The translations under genes were made by a program, and so were the position numbers. From CAZGRP01 sp964527995 (GTDB lineage Bacteria; Zhuqueibacterota; Zhuqueibacteria; Oceanimicrobiales; CAZGRP01), in the NCBI GenBank assembly GCA_964527995.1, contig CAZGRP010000024.1, positions 1-64,000 on the forward strand: a stretch of 64,000 nt of DNA, in the 5' to 3' direction. Below are positions 51,357 to 60,048 of the stretch, one piece after another (the first letter of the stretch is position 1; every line of letters begins with the position of its first letter). The notes below the pieces were generated by a model. It saw only the letters and a program-made list of their open reading frames with translations. It ran no database searches and was not told the DNA's origin.

Positions 51357-52624
51357 TCTGGTACCGGCTGATTGACGTCACGGGGATCGTTGCAATTCTG
51401 GGGTTGGCCTGGCTTCTCTCGAACAATCGCCGTCGAGTGGATTTCCGCATCGTTGCCTGGGGCATCGGCTTGCAGCTCATTTTCGCCGTCATCATTCTGA
51501 AGACACCGCCCGGGCAGGCCGTGTTTTTCTTTGCGCGTACTTTCATCAACCGATTGCTCGGCTTTACCGACGCGGGTGCATCGTTTCTGTTTGGCAACCT
51601 TTATCGGGGAGATCCCGGCGTCATCGGAACGCTGGGCGGACCGGGTCCCTTCCAGATCTATAATCCCGGCACCAAACAGTTTGTTGATATCGGCATGATT
51701 TTCGCGTTCCATGTTTTGCCGACGATCATCTTTTTTGCGTCGTTGATGGCGGTGCTTTATCACTGGGGCATTATGCAGAAAATCGTCCAGGGATTTGCCT
51801 GGGTGATGGCAAAAACCATGGGCACAAGCGGTGCCGAGTCGCTGTCGGCGGCGTCGAACATCTTTGTTGGCCAGACTGAGGCGCCGTTGGTGGTACGGCC
51901 GTACGTAGCCACGATGACGATGTCAGAACTGATGACGGTGATGGTAGGCGGGTTTGCAACCATCGCCGGCGGGGTGATGGCAGCCTATGTTCGGTTTGGC
52001 ATCGATGCCGGCCATCTGATGGCGGCGAGCGTGATGTCCGCCCCCGCTGCTGTTGTGATTGCGAAAATCATGTATCCGGAGACCGGCGAGCCCGAGACCG
52101 CCGGCATGGTGCGGGCCCACATCGAGAGGAAGACGGCCAACGTCATCGATGCCGCGGCCAGCGGCGCCGCCGACGGTCTGAAGCTGGCGGCCAACGTCGG
52201 CGCCATGCTGCTCGCTTTCATTGCCCTGATCGCCATGATCGACTATGGCCTTGGATTTCTGCACACGAGCCTGCGGCAGGTACTGGGATATGTCTTTTCG
52301 CCGCTGGCATTCCTGATGGGGGTCGAAACCAAGGACGTGATGAAGGTTGGTTATCTGCTCGGCACCAAGATCAGCGTCAATGAGTTTGTTGCCTACGTCG
52401 AGCTGGCTGGCATGAAGGCGCAGTTGTCGCCGCGCTCTTTTGTGATTGCCACGTACGCCCTGTGTGGCTTTGCCAACTTCAGCTCCATCGCCATCCAGAT
52501 CGGTGGCATCGGCGGCATCGCTCCAAACCGCCGCCAGGACCTCTCACGGCTCGGGTTGCGTGCCATGTTCGGCGGCGCCCTGGCCAGCTGGCTCACGGCC
52601 ACCATAGCCGGGATTTTGATATGA
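51353..52624 (+). CDS. Concentrative nucleoside transporter (NupC/CNT family)
   Basis: A 423-residue inner-membrane symporter with N-terminal helices, then the CNT core: GTSGAESLSAASNIFVGQTEAPLVVRPY near 162-189 in two parts, VMVGGFATIAGGVMAAY, and late SYALCGFANFSSIAIQIGGIGGIAP-like motif (here VIATYALCGFANFSSIAIQI). CNTs import nucleosides with sodium or protons. Its place between tdk and the purine phosphorylase supplies substrates for both. ATGA overlaps on both sides imply tight coupling. Confidence 0.95.
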   Translation: MIWYRLIDVTGIVAILGLAWLLSNNRRRVDFRIVAWGIGLQLIFAVIILKTPPGQAVFFFARTFINRLLGFTDAGASFLFGNLYRGDPGVIGTLGGPGPFQIYNPGTKQFVDIGMIFAFHVLPTIIFFASLMAVLYHWGIMQKIVQGFAWVMAKTMGTSGAESLSAASNIFVGQTEAPLVVRPYVATMTMSELMTVMVGGFATIAGGVMAAYVRFGIDAGHLMAASVMSAPAAVVIAKIMYPETGEPETAGMVRAHIERKTANVIDAAASGAADGLKLAANVGAMLLAFIALIAMIDYGLGFLHTSLRQVLGYVFSPLAFLMGVETKDVMKVGYLLGTKISVNEFVAYVELAGMKAQLSPRSFVIATYALCGFANFSSIAIQIGGIGGIAPNRRQDLSRLGLRAMFGGALASWLTATIAGILI

Positions 52625-53469
52625 CGGCTCCTGCAGAATTGATCGAGCGGATGCGCGAATCCAAACGCTTTGTCGAAGCCAGGCTGCGCTCGCCCGCCCG
52701 CATCGGTATCGTCCTGGGCTCGGGGTTGGGAGCCTTCGCCGACCGCCTGGAAAACGCCGTGGTGGTGGACTGTCGCGACATCCCGCACTACCCGGTGAGC
52801 ACGGTGGAAGGCCACGCCGGCCGTTGGGTGTTCGGCAAGGTGGGTGAGGTGGACGTACTTGCGATGCAGGGCCGGGTGCATGCCTACGAGGGATACCCGA
52901 TTTCCGCAGTCACCTATCCCATCCATCTGATGGCTGAACTCGGCATCCGTACGCTGATCGTCACCAATGCGGCCGGAGCTGTGAGCACGCGCCTGCGGCC
53001 CGGTGACCTGATGCTGATCGTCGATCACGTCAACCTGATGTTCGACAATCCGCTCTTCGGCCGCAATGATCCGCGTCTGGGACCGCGGTTCCCGGACATG
53101 TCTGAACCCTACTCGCGCGAGCTGGTTGCCGTGGCCGAGGCTGCAGCTCTGGACCTGGGACTGCCTGTGCGCAAGGGGGTGCTCGTGGCCTCCAAAGGCC
53201 CCACCTACGAGACGGCGGCGGAGGTGGCCATGTACCGCAGGCTTGGCGGAGATGCCGCCACCATGTCGACGGTGCCTGAAGTGATTGTGGCCGTCTACCG
53301 TGGCATGAAAGTCCTGGGCATTTCCTGCATCACCAACATGGCGACGGGTCTGTCGGATCGACCACTGAGTCATGACGAGGTCGTGGAGGTCGGCCGCCGG
53401 GTTCGGGACCGATTTGCGGCCCTGATCGTGGAGGTGGTGCAGAGGACGGCTGCGGCAAAAGCCAACTAA
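52621..53469 (+). CDS. Purine nucleoside phosphorylase
   Basis: A 282-residue trimeric-type phosphorylase splitting inosine, guanosine and deoxy forms with phosphate. Visible are GIVLGSGLGAFAD, EGHAGRWVFG, MQGRVHAYEGY, VTNAAGAV, GPTYETAAEV and ATMSTVPEVIVA, then ISCITNMATG. Its ATG overlaps the transporter stop (ATGA). The first gene of the Exb-type cluster begins 14 bases after its end, with no terminator between them. Confidence 0.95.
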   Translation: MTAPAELIERMRESKRFVEARLRSPARIGIVLGSGLGAFADRLENAVVVDCRDIPHYPVSTVEGHAGRWVFGKVGEVDVLAMQGRVHAYEGYPISAVTYPIHLMAELGIRTLIVTNAAGAVSTRLRPGDLMLIVDHVNLMFDNPLFGRNDPRLGPRFPDMSEPYSRELVAVAEAAALDLGLPVRKGVLVASKGPTYETAAEVAMYRRLGGDAATMSTVPEVIVAVYRGMKVLGISCITNMATGLSDRPLSHDEVVEVGRRVRDRFAALIVEVVQRTAAAKAN

Positions 53470-53483
53470 AGCGGTTGCTGGGG

Positions 53484-54461
53484 ATGAGTCGTTTTGCGAT
53501 CTTGCTCTTTCGATGGCTGCCGGTGTGCATACTTGCGTCCGCCCCCCTCTTGCCCCAACAGCTCCCGGGAGCGCACATCCGAGCCGATACCCCCGACAGC
53601 GGAATCTCCCCGAATCCAGCCGATCCGCCGCCGCAGAATTTCCAGTCGTCCGGGCCTCTGATTCGCGTGTCCACGGACACGCTCTGGATCATGGAACAAA
53701 GCTTCGAGGTTCAGCAAGACGTGAACCTGCGCCGCGAGCAGATGGTTCGCCTGATGACGGGCAAGGCCGGGGCGTTACTGACATCTCTATACGAACCCTG
53801 GGCATTGCTCCAGGCTCCGAATGACTCACTACCGATGATGCCACCGGCGAAGACGCCGGCCCGAAGCGCCCGGTATGAATACGTTCTGGGTCAGATCGTC
53901 CAGTTCCTATCCAGACATCGCGATCGTCGGTTAGAGATCGTCAGCGACGCTGATCACGCTGCCGAGGCCTCGTCTCTCTACCGTGAGCTGGTGCGCAAGC
54001 GGTATATCCGTTCCGGACAGGTGGCCTTGCGCAGCTATGCACCGCGGCTACAGGAGGGGCAAACCGATGGCACCGAGAACTCCGGAGAGCGGCCTCGCCG
54101 AATCGAGCTCCGTCCCCCTATCTTGAGATTCCAAACCTCCGAGGGGTTGCAGCAGGCCGACGTCCAAAGCTGGCGTTTGCAGATTCGAGATTCCGGGGGC
54201 AATGTGATTCGGTCCATCGCCGCTCAGGGCCGCTTCCCCCAGGAGATGACGTGGGATTGGAAAGGAGGCGACGGCAGTGTATCAAAATCAGCCTACTATT
54301 CGTACGCGGTCGACTGGAGGAACACGGACGGAACCGTGCACACGGCGGTGGCGGGCTATATCAAGGTCATCCGCACAGTGCGACATATTCGCCTGCGGCT
54401 GTCGACCACACTCAGGCTGCCGCTTTCCCGGGATGAGAGCCTCTATCTGATCGTCAGGTAA
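53484..54461 (+). CDS. Exported protein with OmpA-like and FlgD Ig-like domains
   Basis: A 325-residue protein with a signal peptide (to about 25). Residues about 130-215 look like a worn OmpA-type peptidoglycan-binding domain: VQFLSRHRDRRLEIVSDADHAAEASSLY, then GERPRRIELRPP in place of the usual GRxxNRRVEI. About 218-300 resembles the FlgD Ig-like fold (SWRLQIRDSGGNVIRSI and TWDWKGGDGSVSKSAYYSYAVDW). Neither is a full match. It heads the Exb-type cluster and would be its periplasmic, perhaps wall-contacting, element, like Pal in Tol-Pal. A TTG at 53475 is an alternative start. Confidence 0.65.
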   Translation: MSRFAILLFRWLPVCILASAPLLPQQLPGAHIRADTPDSGISPNPADPPPQNFQSSGPLIRVSTDTLWIMEQSFEVQQDVNLRREQMVRLMTGKAGALLTSLYEPWALLQAPNDSLPMMPPAKTPARSARYEYVLGQIVQFLSRHRDRRLEIVSDADHAAEASSLYRELVRKRYIRSGQVALRSYAPRLQEGQTDGTENSGERPRRIELRPPILRFQTSEGLQQADVQSWRLQIRDSGGNVIRSIAAQGRFPQEMTWDWKGGDGSVSKSAYYSYAVDWRNTDGTVHTAVAGYIKVIRTVRHIRLRLSTTLRLPLSRDESLYLIVR

Positions 54462-54480
54462 TCCAAGTTGGAGAAAGGGG

Positions 54481-55953
54481 ATGTTGCTTCGCTGGTTCTT
54501 GATCGGCTTGTTGATCGTCTTTGCGGTGGCGACTGCGCGGGCACAGACCACGCCGCAACAGGCGACCCTGGACTCGACTTCGGTCACGGCTCAGCTGCGG
54601 GGGCAGGAGGGCCAGGGAGTCACCCAGGTTCAAGGCATCCGTTCCTTCTGGCAGCTCACCGAACTCGGCGGCGGCATCCGTTGGGCGATTTTCGCGGTAT
54701 TCGGAATCGGCCTGTTCCTCGTCGTCACGAAATGGATTGAGCTGGTCATCGACAAGCTGCGCTCCCGAACCTTCGAGAGGACCGCCTTTGCAGCGCTGGA
54801 GGCGGACGAGATCTTCGACCTCGCGCGCCGCACCCGACCCTGTCTTGCGGCGCGGCTGACTCAAAAACTGATGAGCCTCCACGAGGTCGCCGGACCGTCG
54901 GCGGCGTTCCACGAGGAGATCGCCAACTTCATGAGGCAGGCCGAAAACCACTTCAGCAGCTACCGCAACCGAATGATCTTCCTGGCCGACACGGCGGGGG
55001 CCCTGGGGCTGCTCGGAACAGTGTGGGGCATGTTCCTGACCTTCTTCGGTGGCAATCTGGATAGCCAGCGGATTCTCAACGGAATGGGGATCGCCCTCAT
55101 CACCACGCTTATGGGGCTGGTGGTGAGCGTGGTGCTGAATTTTTTCAGCACAGAGCTTTCCGGGTTTTTCAGTCGTCGTCTCGAGGTGGCCACCGACGTA
55201 GGCGAAGCGATTCGGCTGGAGCTGCTGCGCCGCAGTCGCCGCTCGGAAATGCCGGCGGAACGGCTCCCCGCGGATTCGGTCTCTCGAGTGTCCGACGGGG
55301 GTTCCGGCATCCTCCTCCGGCCGCTATCGCCACAAAGGCTTACGGCCGGCGTCGGGCGTGGCTTGCCCGAGCCGTTGCGGGTCGAGGCCAGGCGCATGGA
55401 CGGAAGCGCCCTCGCCGGCGGCCAGATCGTTTTCGAGGTGCAGGAAGACGGCGGCTCTTTCGAGGGAGATCAGAGTCGTTACAAGACGCGCACCGACAGG
55501 GAGGGTCGTGCCCAGGCGAATCTGCGCCTGAGTTCCCGTTTGGGCCCACGCCGGGTGTGGGCCTATCTGCAGGATGCCGGCAACTCCCGGGTCGATTTTG
55601 AGATTGAAGGTGTGCCAGGTCCTCCTGCCTTCGCCACCGCAGAGAGTGGCAACCATCAGTCGGCCAGGATTCACTGCCCCTTGCCAGAGCCGTTGGTTGT
55701 AAAGGTTGCGGATGAGTTCGGTCATCCGGTTGCGGGTGCGCCTGTGAGCTTCGTGGTTTCCAAGGGGGATGGCCGGTTCGAAGCGGCGGGTCAGGAGTTT
55801 GAGACCCAGACCGATGGGCAGGGATGCGCCCGGGCGCGATACCTTTTGGGCGAACAGACAGGCGTGCATGCAGTCGAGGCTCGCGTGCACGGGCTGGAAC
55901 AGTCACCTGTGCTGTTCGATGCCATGGCCCAACCGGGAGGCAGCTCGACATGA
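54481..55953 (+). CDS. MotA/TolQ/ExbB-type proton channel fused to two Ig-like domains
   Basis: A 490-residue protein. A cleavable-looking signal (to ATARAQ) precedes TM1 (67-90), a cytoplasmic loop (91-164), TM2 (165-190, AGALGLLGTVWGMFLTFF) and TM3 (198-222, GMGIALITTLMGLVVSVVLN), the ExbB/TolQ core. After a linker, residues about 288-378 and 382-484 form two Ig-like (Big_1/invasin-type) domains, recognisable by ALAGGQIVFEV, TDREGRAQANL and GHPVAGAPVSFVVSKGDGRF, TDGQGCARARY. Normal ExbB topology leaves the C-terminus in the cytoplasm, which is odd for Ig modules. Two ExbD-type genes follow, so it is the stator core of a proton-driven machine. ATGA overlap with the next gene. Confidence 0.85.
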   Translation: MLLRWFLIGLLIVFAVATARAQTTPQQATLDSTSVTAQLRGQEGQGVTQVQGIRSFWQLTELGGGIRWAIFAVFGIGLFLVVTKWIELVIDKLRSRTFERTAFAALEADEIFDLARRTRPCLAARLTQKLMSLHEVAGPSAAFHEEIANFMRQAENHFSSYRNRMIFLADTAGALGLLGTVWGMFLTFFGGNLDSQRILNGMGIALITTLMGLVVSVVLNFFSTELSGFFSRRLEVATDVGEAIRLELLRRSRRSEMPAERLPADSVSRVSDGGSGILLRPLSPQRLTAGVGRGLPEPLRVEARRMDGSALAGGQIVFEVQEDGGSFEGDQSRYKTRTDREGRAQANLRLSSRLGPRRVWAYLQDAGNSRVDFEIEGVPGPPAFATAESGNHQSARIHCPLPEPLVVKVADEFGHPVAGAPVSFVVSKGDGRFEAAGQEFETQTDGQGCARARYLLGEQTGVHAVEARVHGLEQSPVLFDAMAQPGGSST

Positions 55954-56351
55954 GCCAAAGTGGCATGCTCATCCGGCTGATCGACGTGGTCCTGATCCTT
56001 CTTTTTGGGTTCATCTCGATCTCGGAACTGAGCGAAAAAAGCTCCATCCAGCTTCCGGTGAGCAGCCAGACACCGCCATCGCCTCCGGATGTGGAGGAGG
56101 TGCTCTTTGTTGCCATCGCAGCCGATGGCCGCTACGTGCTTGAGCAGGCCCAAAACCGGACTTTGATGCCGGCGGAGCTACGCCGTTACCTGCGGGCGGA
56201 AAAGAGCAGAGCCGACCGTGCCGGCACCAAACTCCGGGTGCGAGTCCGATCCAATTGGAATACGCCGATCAAGTATACCATGTACATTGCTGACCTGTGC
56301 GACGAGCTGGGAATTCGCAAAGGGATCGAAGTGCAGCGGATGAGCCGATGA
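55950..56351 (+). CDS. ExbD/TolR-type protein (first copy)
   Basis: A 133-residue protein with one N-terminal helix carrying the proton-translocating Asp12 (LIRLIDVVLILLFGFIS), then a periplasmic ExbD-like domain from about 45. GGGAGG lies 9 bases before the ATG, which overlaps the ExbB-type stop. Works with the ExbB-type protein upstream. Its periplasmic part differs clearly from the second copy, so the two are not a recent duplication. Confidence 0.9.
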   Translation: MSQSGMLIRLIDVVLILLFGFISISELSEKSSIQLPVSSQTPPSPPDVEEVLFVAIAADGRYVLEQAQNRTLMPAELRRYLRAEKSRADRAGTKLRVRVRSNWNTPIKYTMYIADLCDELGIRKGIEVQRMSR

Positions 56352-56382
56352 AGGGAGCGCAGACACGACCGGGGGAGGGGCC

Positions 56383-56787
56383 ATGAGTCGGGGAGGGTTG
56401 ATCATTCGCCTCATCGATGTAGCGCTGATCATCCTCTTTGGGTTCATTGCCATCAGCGACATCAAGTTGAAGGCCCAGATCAAGTTACCGACCGGCGCAC
56501 CAACGAGCGAGCCTGCTGCCGAGCGCCATCTTGTGACCGTTCGCATCGGCCCGAACGGGCAGTTCACGCTGGTCGACGGCGGGAAGCAACAGGCCGTGCC
56601 AGACCTCGCCGCCCTGGAGTCGACTCTTCGCGACCGTGCAAAAGCGGACCTGCGGCAGCGCAGGGAGATGGTGGTTTTGATCGAGCCGGACGAGGATTCC
56701 ATGATCCAACTGACCGTCAGTGTAATGGATATTTGCGAAAAGTATGGGATCCCAAAGAACATCAACTATCCCAGTCTCGAACTCTAG
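56383..56787 (+). CDS. ExbD/TolR-type protein (second copy)
   Basis: A 134-residue protein with the same plan: Asp12 in LIIRLIDVALIILFGFIA, then a periplasmic domain with HLVTVRIGPNGQFTLVDGG near 49-67 and a final LTVSVMDICEKYGIPKNI. Paired ExbD genes suggest a heterodimeric rod inside the ExbB pentamer. GGGGGAGGGG precedes the ATG. The next gene starts inside its 3' end. Confidence 0.9.
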   Translation: MSRGGLIIRLIDVALIILFGFIAISDIKLKAQIKLPTGAPTSEPAAERHLVTVRIGPNGQFTLVDGGKQQAVPDLAALESTLRDRAKADLRQRREMVVLIEPDEDSMIQLTVSVMDICEKYGIPKNINYPSLEL

Positions 56788-57820
56788 GGATCGTGACCTC
56801 CAGCAGGGCGTCGCCTTTCTGGTGACAGTCGCTTTGATGGCAGGCTTCTACGTCGGCTTGAAACGAGTCGATCTACCGGAGAAGCGGCTCGATACGACTC
56901 AATACGAAGAGATCGACTGGGCCAGGTTCACTCCGGCTCCGCCGAAGAGAGTTCATAAGGCCAGAGAGGCTCCGGCCGAACCCAAGGCCGAGACGCGGCC
57001 TGTCGAGCCGGCTGCGAGGCGCGTTGAGAGGATCGATCTGGAGGATATCGCCAGCTTCTTCGACAGCGGCCGGGAGGAACTGCAAACACAGGCAAAGCGC
57101 CCCATCAGTCCGCAGCGCGTTGCACCCATGGAGCCGCAGATCGAGGAGAGCCTGGAGAAACCGGATCTGTCAACCCTGCTGGTGACGCCTTCATCCTCGG
57201 AGGTGCCGGCGTTCCGGGTATCTGCCCGGGCACCCGGTGCCGGGCGTTCGGAAATGGAAGAACCGGCCTTGCAGGTCGAGAAGGGCAGCGGACTCGAGCT
57301 TCCCCAAATCCGTTACGGTGCGGGCAGTACCTCAGTGGCAGTCCGGGCCACGGGTAAGAGCGAGCTTCTGGTGCCGGCTGTGTCGATGCTCGACTTCACC
57401 AGTCTCGGTGAAGACTACGAGAATCTCACGTCGATCCTCGACGAGTTGATCCGCTGGATGCGCAGCCACCCCGCTGACTTTTCTGAGGTTGTGAGGGCGT
57501 TCATGGGAATTCGCCAGGACGATTTGACCTCCAAAGCCCGGTTCCGCATTGGGCAGCGTCGCTTCGATCTGTTTCTTTCGTTCCGCGACAGCGAGCACGA
57601 ATTGCGCATCTGTCTGGTTGAGGGAGATCGCTCGATTTTTCTCATCGATCGCGGGCTGAAGGAGAGGAGCAACTACCTGCGAGCCGGACGAGTGGCACGA
57701 GATCCTGGCGGGCGACTCGTTTCCTTCGAGACCTCGCAACGTTCTCCTTCCGATGCCCGCACCGCCGAGTTCTATCAACTTTTTCTTTCCTGGTGGGAAC
57801 GACAGAAGAAAGATGAGTAG
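56744..57820 (+). CDS. TonB/TolA-like energy-transducer candidate
   Basis: A 358-residue protein with one N-terminal helix (about 22-39, VAFLVTVALMAGFYVGL). A long proline-, glutamate- and arginine-rich periplasmic stretch (about 45-215) follows, then a folded C-terminal domain (about 235-350, DYENLTSILDELIRWMRS and RRFDLFLSFRDSEHELRICLVEGD). This is the layout of TonB or TolA, but the C-terminal domain does not match either that I can see. The start lies 44 bases inside the second ExbD gene; no better start exists downstream that keeps the helix. It overlaps the next gene by 8 bases. Confidence 0.7.
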   Translation: MGSQRTSTIPVSNSRDRDLQQGVAFLVTVALMAGFYVGLKRVDLPEKRLDTTQYEEIDWARFTPAPPKRVHKAREAPAEPKAETRPVEPAARRVERIDLEDIASFFDSGREELQTQAKRPISPQRVAPMEPQIEESLEKPDLSTLLVTPSSSEVPAFRVSARAPGAGRSEMEEPALQVEKGSGLELPQIRYGAGSTSVAVRATGKSELLVPAVSMLDFTSLGEDYENLTSILDELIRWMRSHPADFSEVVRAFMGIRQDDLTSKARFRIGQRRFDLFLSFRDSEHELRICLVEGDRSIFLIDRGLKERSNYLRAGRVARDPGGRLVSFETSQRSPSDARTAEFYQLFLSWWERQKKDE

Positions 57821-59345
57821 TGGCCGGAGAAGACATCTGTGGGCCTACGTGGTGCCGGCTCTGGCTGTGGCTGTGCTCTGGCAGGCGTGCAGCGGTCCAA
57901 AGAGGACCCTGCGCGAGCGCGGCGGGCAGCAGGTTCTCGTGCCCCCGGGGGTGGATACCACCATTGCGGTCCGGGCCGATTCGTTGAGCAAGGCGCTGGT
58001 GGTCGATTTGAACGTAGAGCGGCAGACCACGGAGCTGCGCGAGAAGGCCCGGTCGCTGGTGGCGGCCAGCGACTCGCTCTGGTCACTGATCGAGGCCAGA
58101 CGCGTGGTGACCTCCTCCGATTCGCTATCGGCGATTTCCGAGTTTAACCGAGCTGCCCGTGCCTTGAAGAGAGCCGCAGCGCGTCAGAAGTCAAAGCGTT
58201 CGGGCAGCGATGACAAGAAGCTGCAGCGAGAAGTGCTGGCCGACTTGCAGGAAGCTCGTGGCTACCTCGAGAAAGCTGTCGTTCTGAACCCATTCGACCT
58301 GGAAGCCCGTAGTTGGCTGGCCCGGGTCTATCAGGCCCTGGCGACCCGATTCGAAAAGAGGGCGGATCGGCGGAAGGCCGTGGAAGTGTTGGAGAACCTG
58401 GTGCGTCTGGAAAAAGGGGAACACATTCTCTTCCGCAGGCTGGCCGATGCCTACTATGCCCTCGGCATGTGGCAGGATGCCTACAGGAACTACGCCGCAG
58501 CCGAACGCGTCCTCCGCGAGACAGCGTTCGAGGGGGTGCGCGACAGGGTCGTATCGCTCGATTCTTTGAAACGCGCCCCGGTCGATCGAGCCGCGCTGTT
58601 CTACTACTTGTACTATCAAGGCGACACCAAGGCGAAGCTCTACGACGCCCGCGATGCGCTCTCCTACTTCGCCTCGGCCCTGGCGGTAGCGCCCACAGCA
58701 GCCGATAGTCAGAGCGTTCTTTCCTACACCAGGTGGATCAACTGGGACCAGGGGAATATTCGCGCCACTGAGAAGAGAGATTCGCTTCTGGCCCTACAGG
58801 CAAGGAAGCGCTATGCAGAGGCGGCCCGGGGGCTCACGGCCCTGCTGGGTGAATTACGTACCGCGGAGGCGAAGGACGAGATCGAGTGGCGGATTGCCAT
58901 CCTCGAATATCAGAAACTGAACAAGAAACGATCGGCCGTCGAACGGCTTGCCCGTGTCGTGAAACGGCGATCCAGGGGCCGCTCGCAACCGCCGTCGGAC
59001 TCACTTCTGCAACGTTATACCGAAGCTTACGGCACCATGTGCTACAACCTTGGCCTGGAGAATCTCGACAGAAGCCGCCAGACCGCGTTCGCATATTTTC
59101 TTCAGGCCGCGGCGGTTCCGTGGAATGGCCGTGCGAAGAGCTATCTGGAGATCGCCAAGCTTTCACGAAACAATCCCGAAGCGGTGGTAGAGAACTCCCT
59201 GGCGGCGTTGCGGCAGACACCGGGGCTTCAGGGCGAGGAATTGGCGCAGCTCTATCGTCTGCTCACGGCGGCCTACAAAAGGATGGGGCGCTTTGAAGAA
59301 GCCCGGGAGTACTATCAGAAGTGGCTGACTTTTAAAAAGCGGTAG
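57813..59345 (+). CDS. TPR-rich probable lipoprotein
   Basis: A 510-residue protein with an N-terminal hydrophobic segment ending WQAC (Cys26), an imperfect lipobox. The rest is helical, with tetratricopeptide repeats around 145-260 (AVVLNPFDLEARSWLARVYQAL; HILFRRLADAYYALGMWQDAYRNY) and again near 440-505 (LLTAAYKRMGRFEEAREYYQKWL). It probably sits on a periplasmic membrane face and scaffolds partners, comparable in place to CpoB/YbgF of Tol-Pal systems. It overlaps the transducer gene and lies 7 bases before the last gene of the cluster. Confidence 0.75.
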   Translation: MSSGRRRHLWAYVVPALAVAVLWQACSGPKRTLRERGGQQVLVPPGVDTTIAVRADSLSKALVVDLNVERQTTELREKARSLVAASDSLWSLIEARRVVTSSDSLSAISEFNRAARALKRAAARQKSKRSGSDDKKLQREVLADLQEARGYLEKAVVLNPFDLEARSWLARVYQALATRFEKRADRRKAVEVLENLVRLEKGEHILFRRLADAYYALGMWQDAYRNYAAAERVLRETAFEGVRDRVVSLDSLKRAPVDRAALFYYLYYQGDTKAKLYDARDALSYFASALAVAPTAADSQSVLSYTRWINWDQGNIRATEKRDSLLALQARKRYAEAARGLTALLGELRTAEAKDEIEWRIAILEYQKLNKKRSAVERLARVVKRRSRGRSQPPSDSLLQRYTEAYGTMCYNLGLENLDRSRQTAFAYFLQAAAVPWNGRAKSYLEIAKLSRNNPEAVVENSLAALRQTPGLQGEELAQLYRLLTAAYKRMGRFEEAREYYQKWLTFKKR

Positions 59346-59352
59346 CGATGCC

Positions 59353-59988
59353 ATGTTCAGAAGAAGGAGCCTTCAACTTCTGTGGCTATGGGCCATCGCG
59401 CTGGCCTACGCAACGGCCGCAGTCGCGCAGCAGAACGAACTCTCGGTCGATCGCATCTTCATCCCTTCGGTGACCGTGACCGATCCGCAGATGATCCAAT
59501 TCTTTCTAAACGAGCTGCTGATTTCGGAAAAGAACGTTCAAAGGATCGACATCCTGGATGTTTCGCAAAATGGCTTCGGCGGGAAAGATCTGGTGCGCAC
59601 CTACCCTTCCGGCGAGCTTTACTTCATCTTCCCGTCCGACACGCTGCAGAAAATCATGGACACCTGGAGATTCAAAGCCAATTTCCAGATCGTTGCCGAG
59701 AACAAGGGCGTCAGTTCGTACGATTCGCTGCAGAGCCAGCGGCCCGAATGGCGCATCCTGGCTTCGCTTGTGAAGGCGTTGGATCGGAACTACACAGGCA
59801 AGAAAATCAAGCTTCGCCTGGAGCGGACCGCTTCGAATGTGCTTTTCGAGATGTGGGGCTACGACACGGACAAACTCGTTTCAGAAAGGCCAACGGCCGA
59901 CGAGGCCGACTTCGACATCGTGCTCGTATACAAGACGGTGGTCGACACGGTGTTTGTTTCGGCTCCAGCAGGGGGCAGGAAACGGTGA
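59353..59988 (+). CDS. Exported protein of unknown family, last gene of the Exb-type cluster
   Basis: A 211-residue protein with a signal peptide (to AAVAQQ). The body is mixed alpha/beta with no cysteine and no motif I recognise; short landmarks are NELSVDRIFIPSVTVTD (28-44) and ADFDIVLVYKTVVDTVFVS near the end. It is closely spaced with the TPR gene, so it is likely part of the same machine. I cannot assign a function. Confidence 0.7.
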   Translation: MFRRRSLQLLWLWAIALAYATAAVAQQNELSVDRIFIPSVTVTDPQMIQFFLNELLISEKNVQRIDILDVSQNGFGGKDLVRTYPSGELYFIFPSDTLQKIMDTWRFKANFQIVAENKGVSSYDSLQSQRPEWRILASLVKALDRNYTGKKIKLRLERTASNVLFEMWGYDTDKLVSERPTADEADFDIVLVYKTVVDTVFVSAPAGGRKR

Positions 59989-60048
59989 GGTGCGCCTGGC
60001 TTTCGGCCGGGCGGGTTCAGAACCGGTGACCGGGCTTACGGAGGTAAG

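Noticed and set aside
53484..57820. Zorya-type anti-phage defence system
   Set aside because: Zorya has a MotA-like ZorA and OmpA-like ZorB plus helicase or nuclease genes. Here there are two ExbD proteins and periplasmic partners, and no nucleic-acid enzyme.
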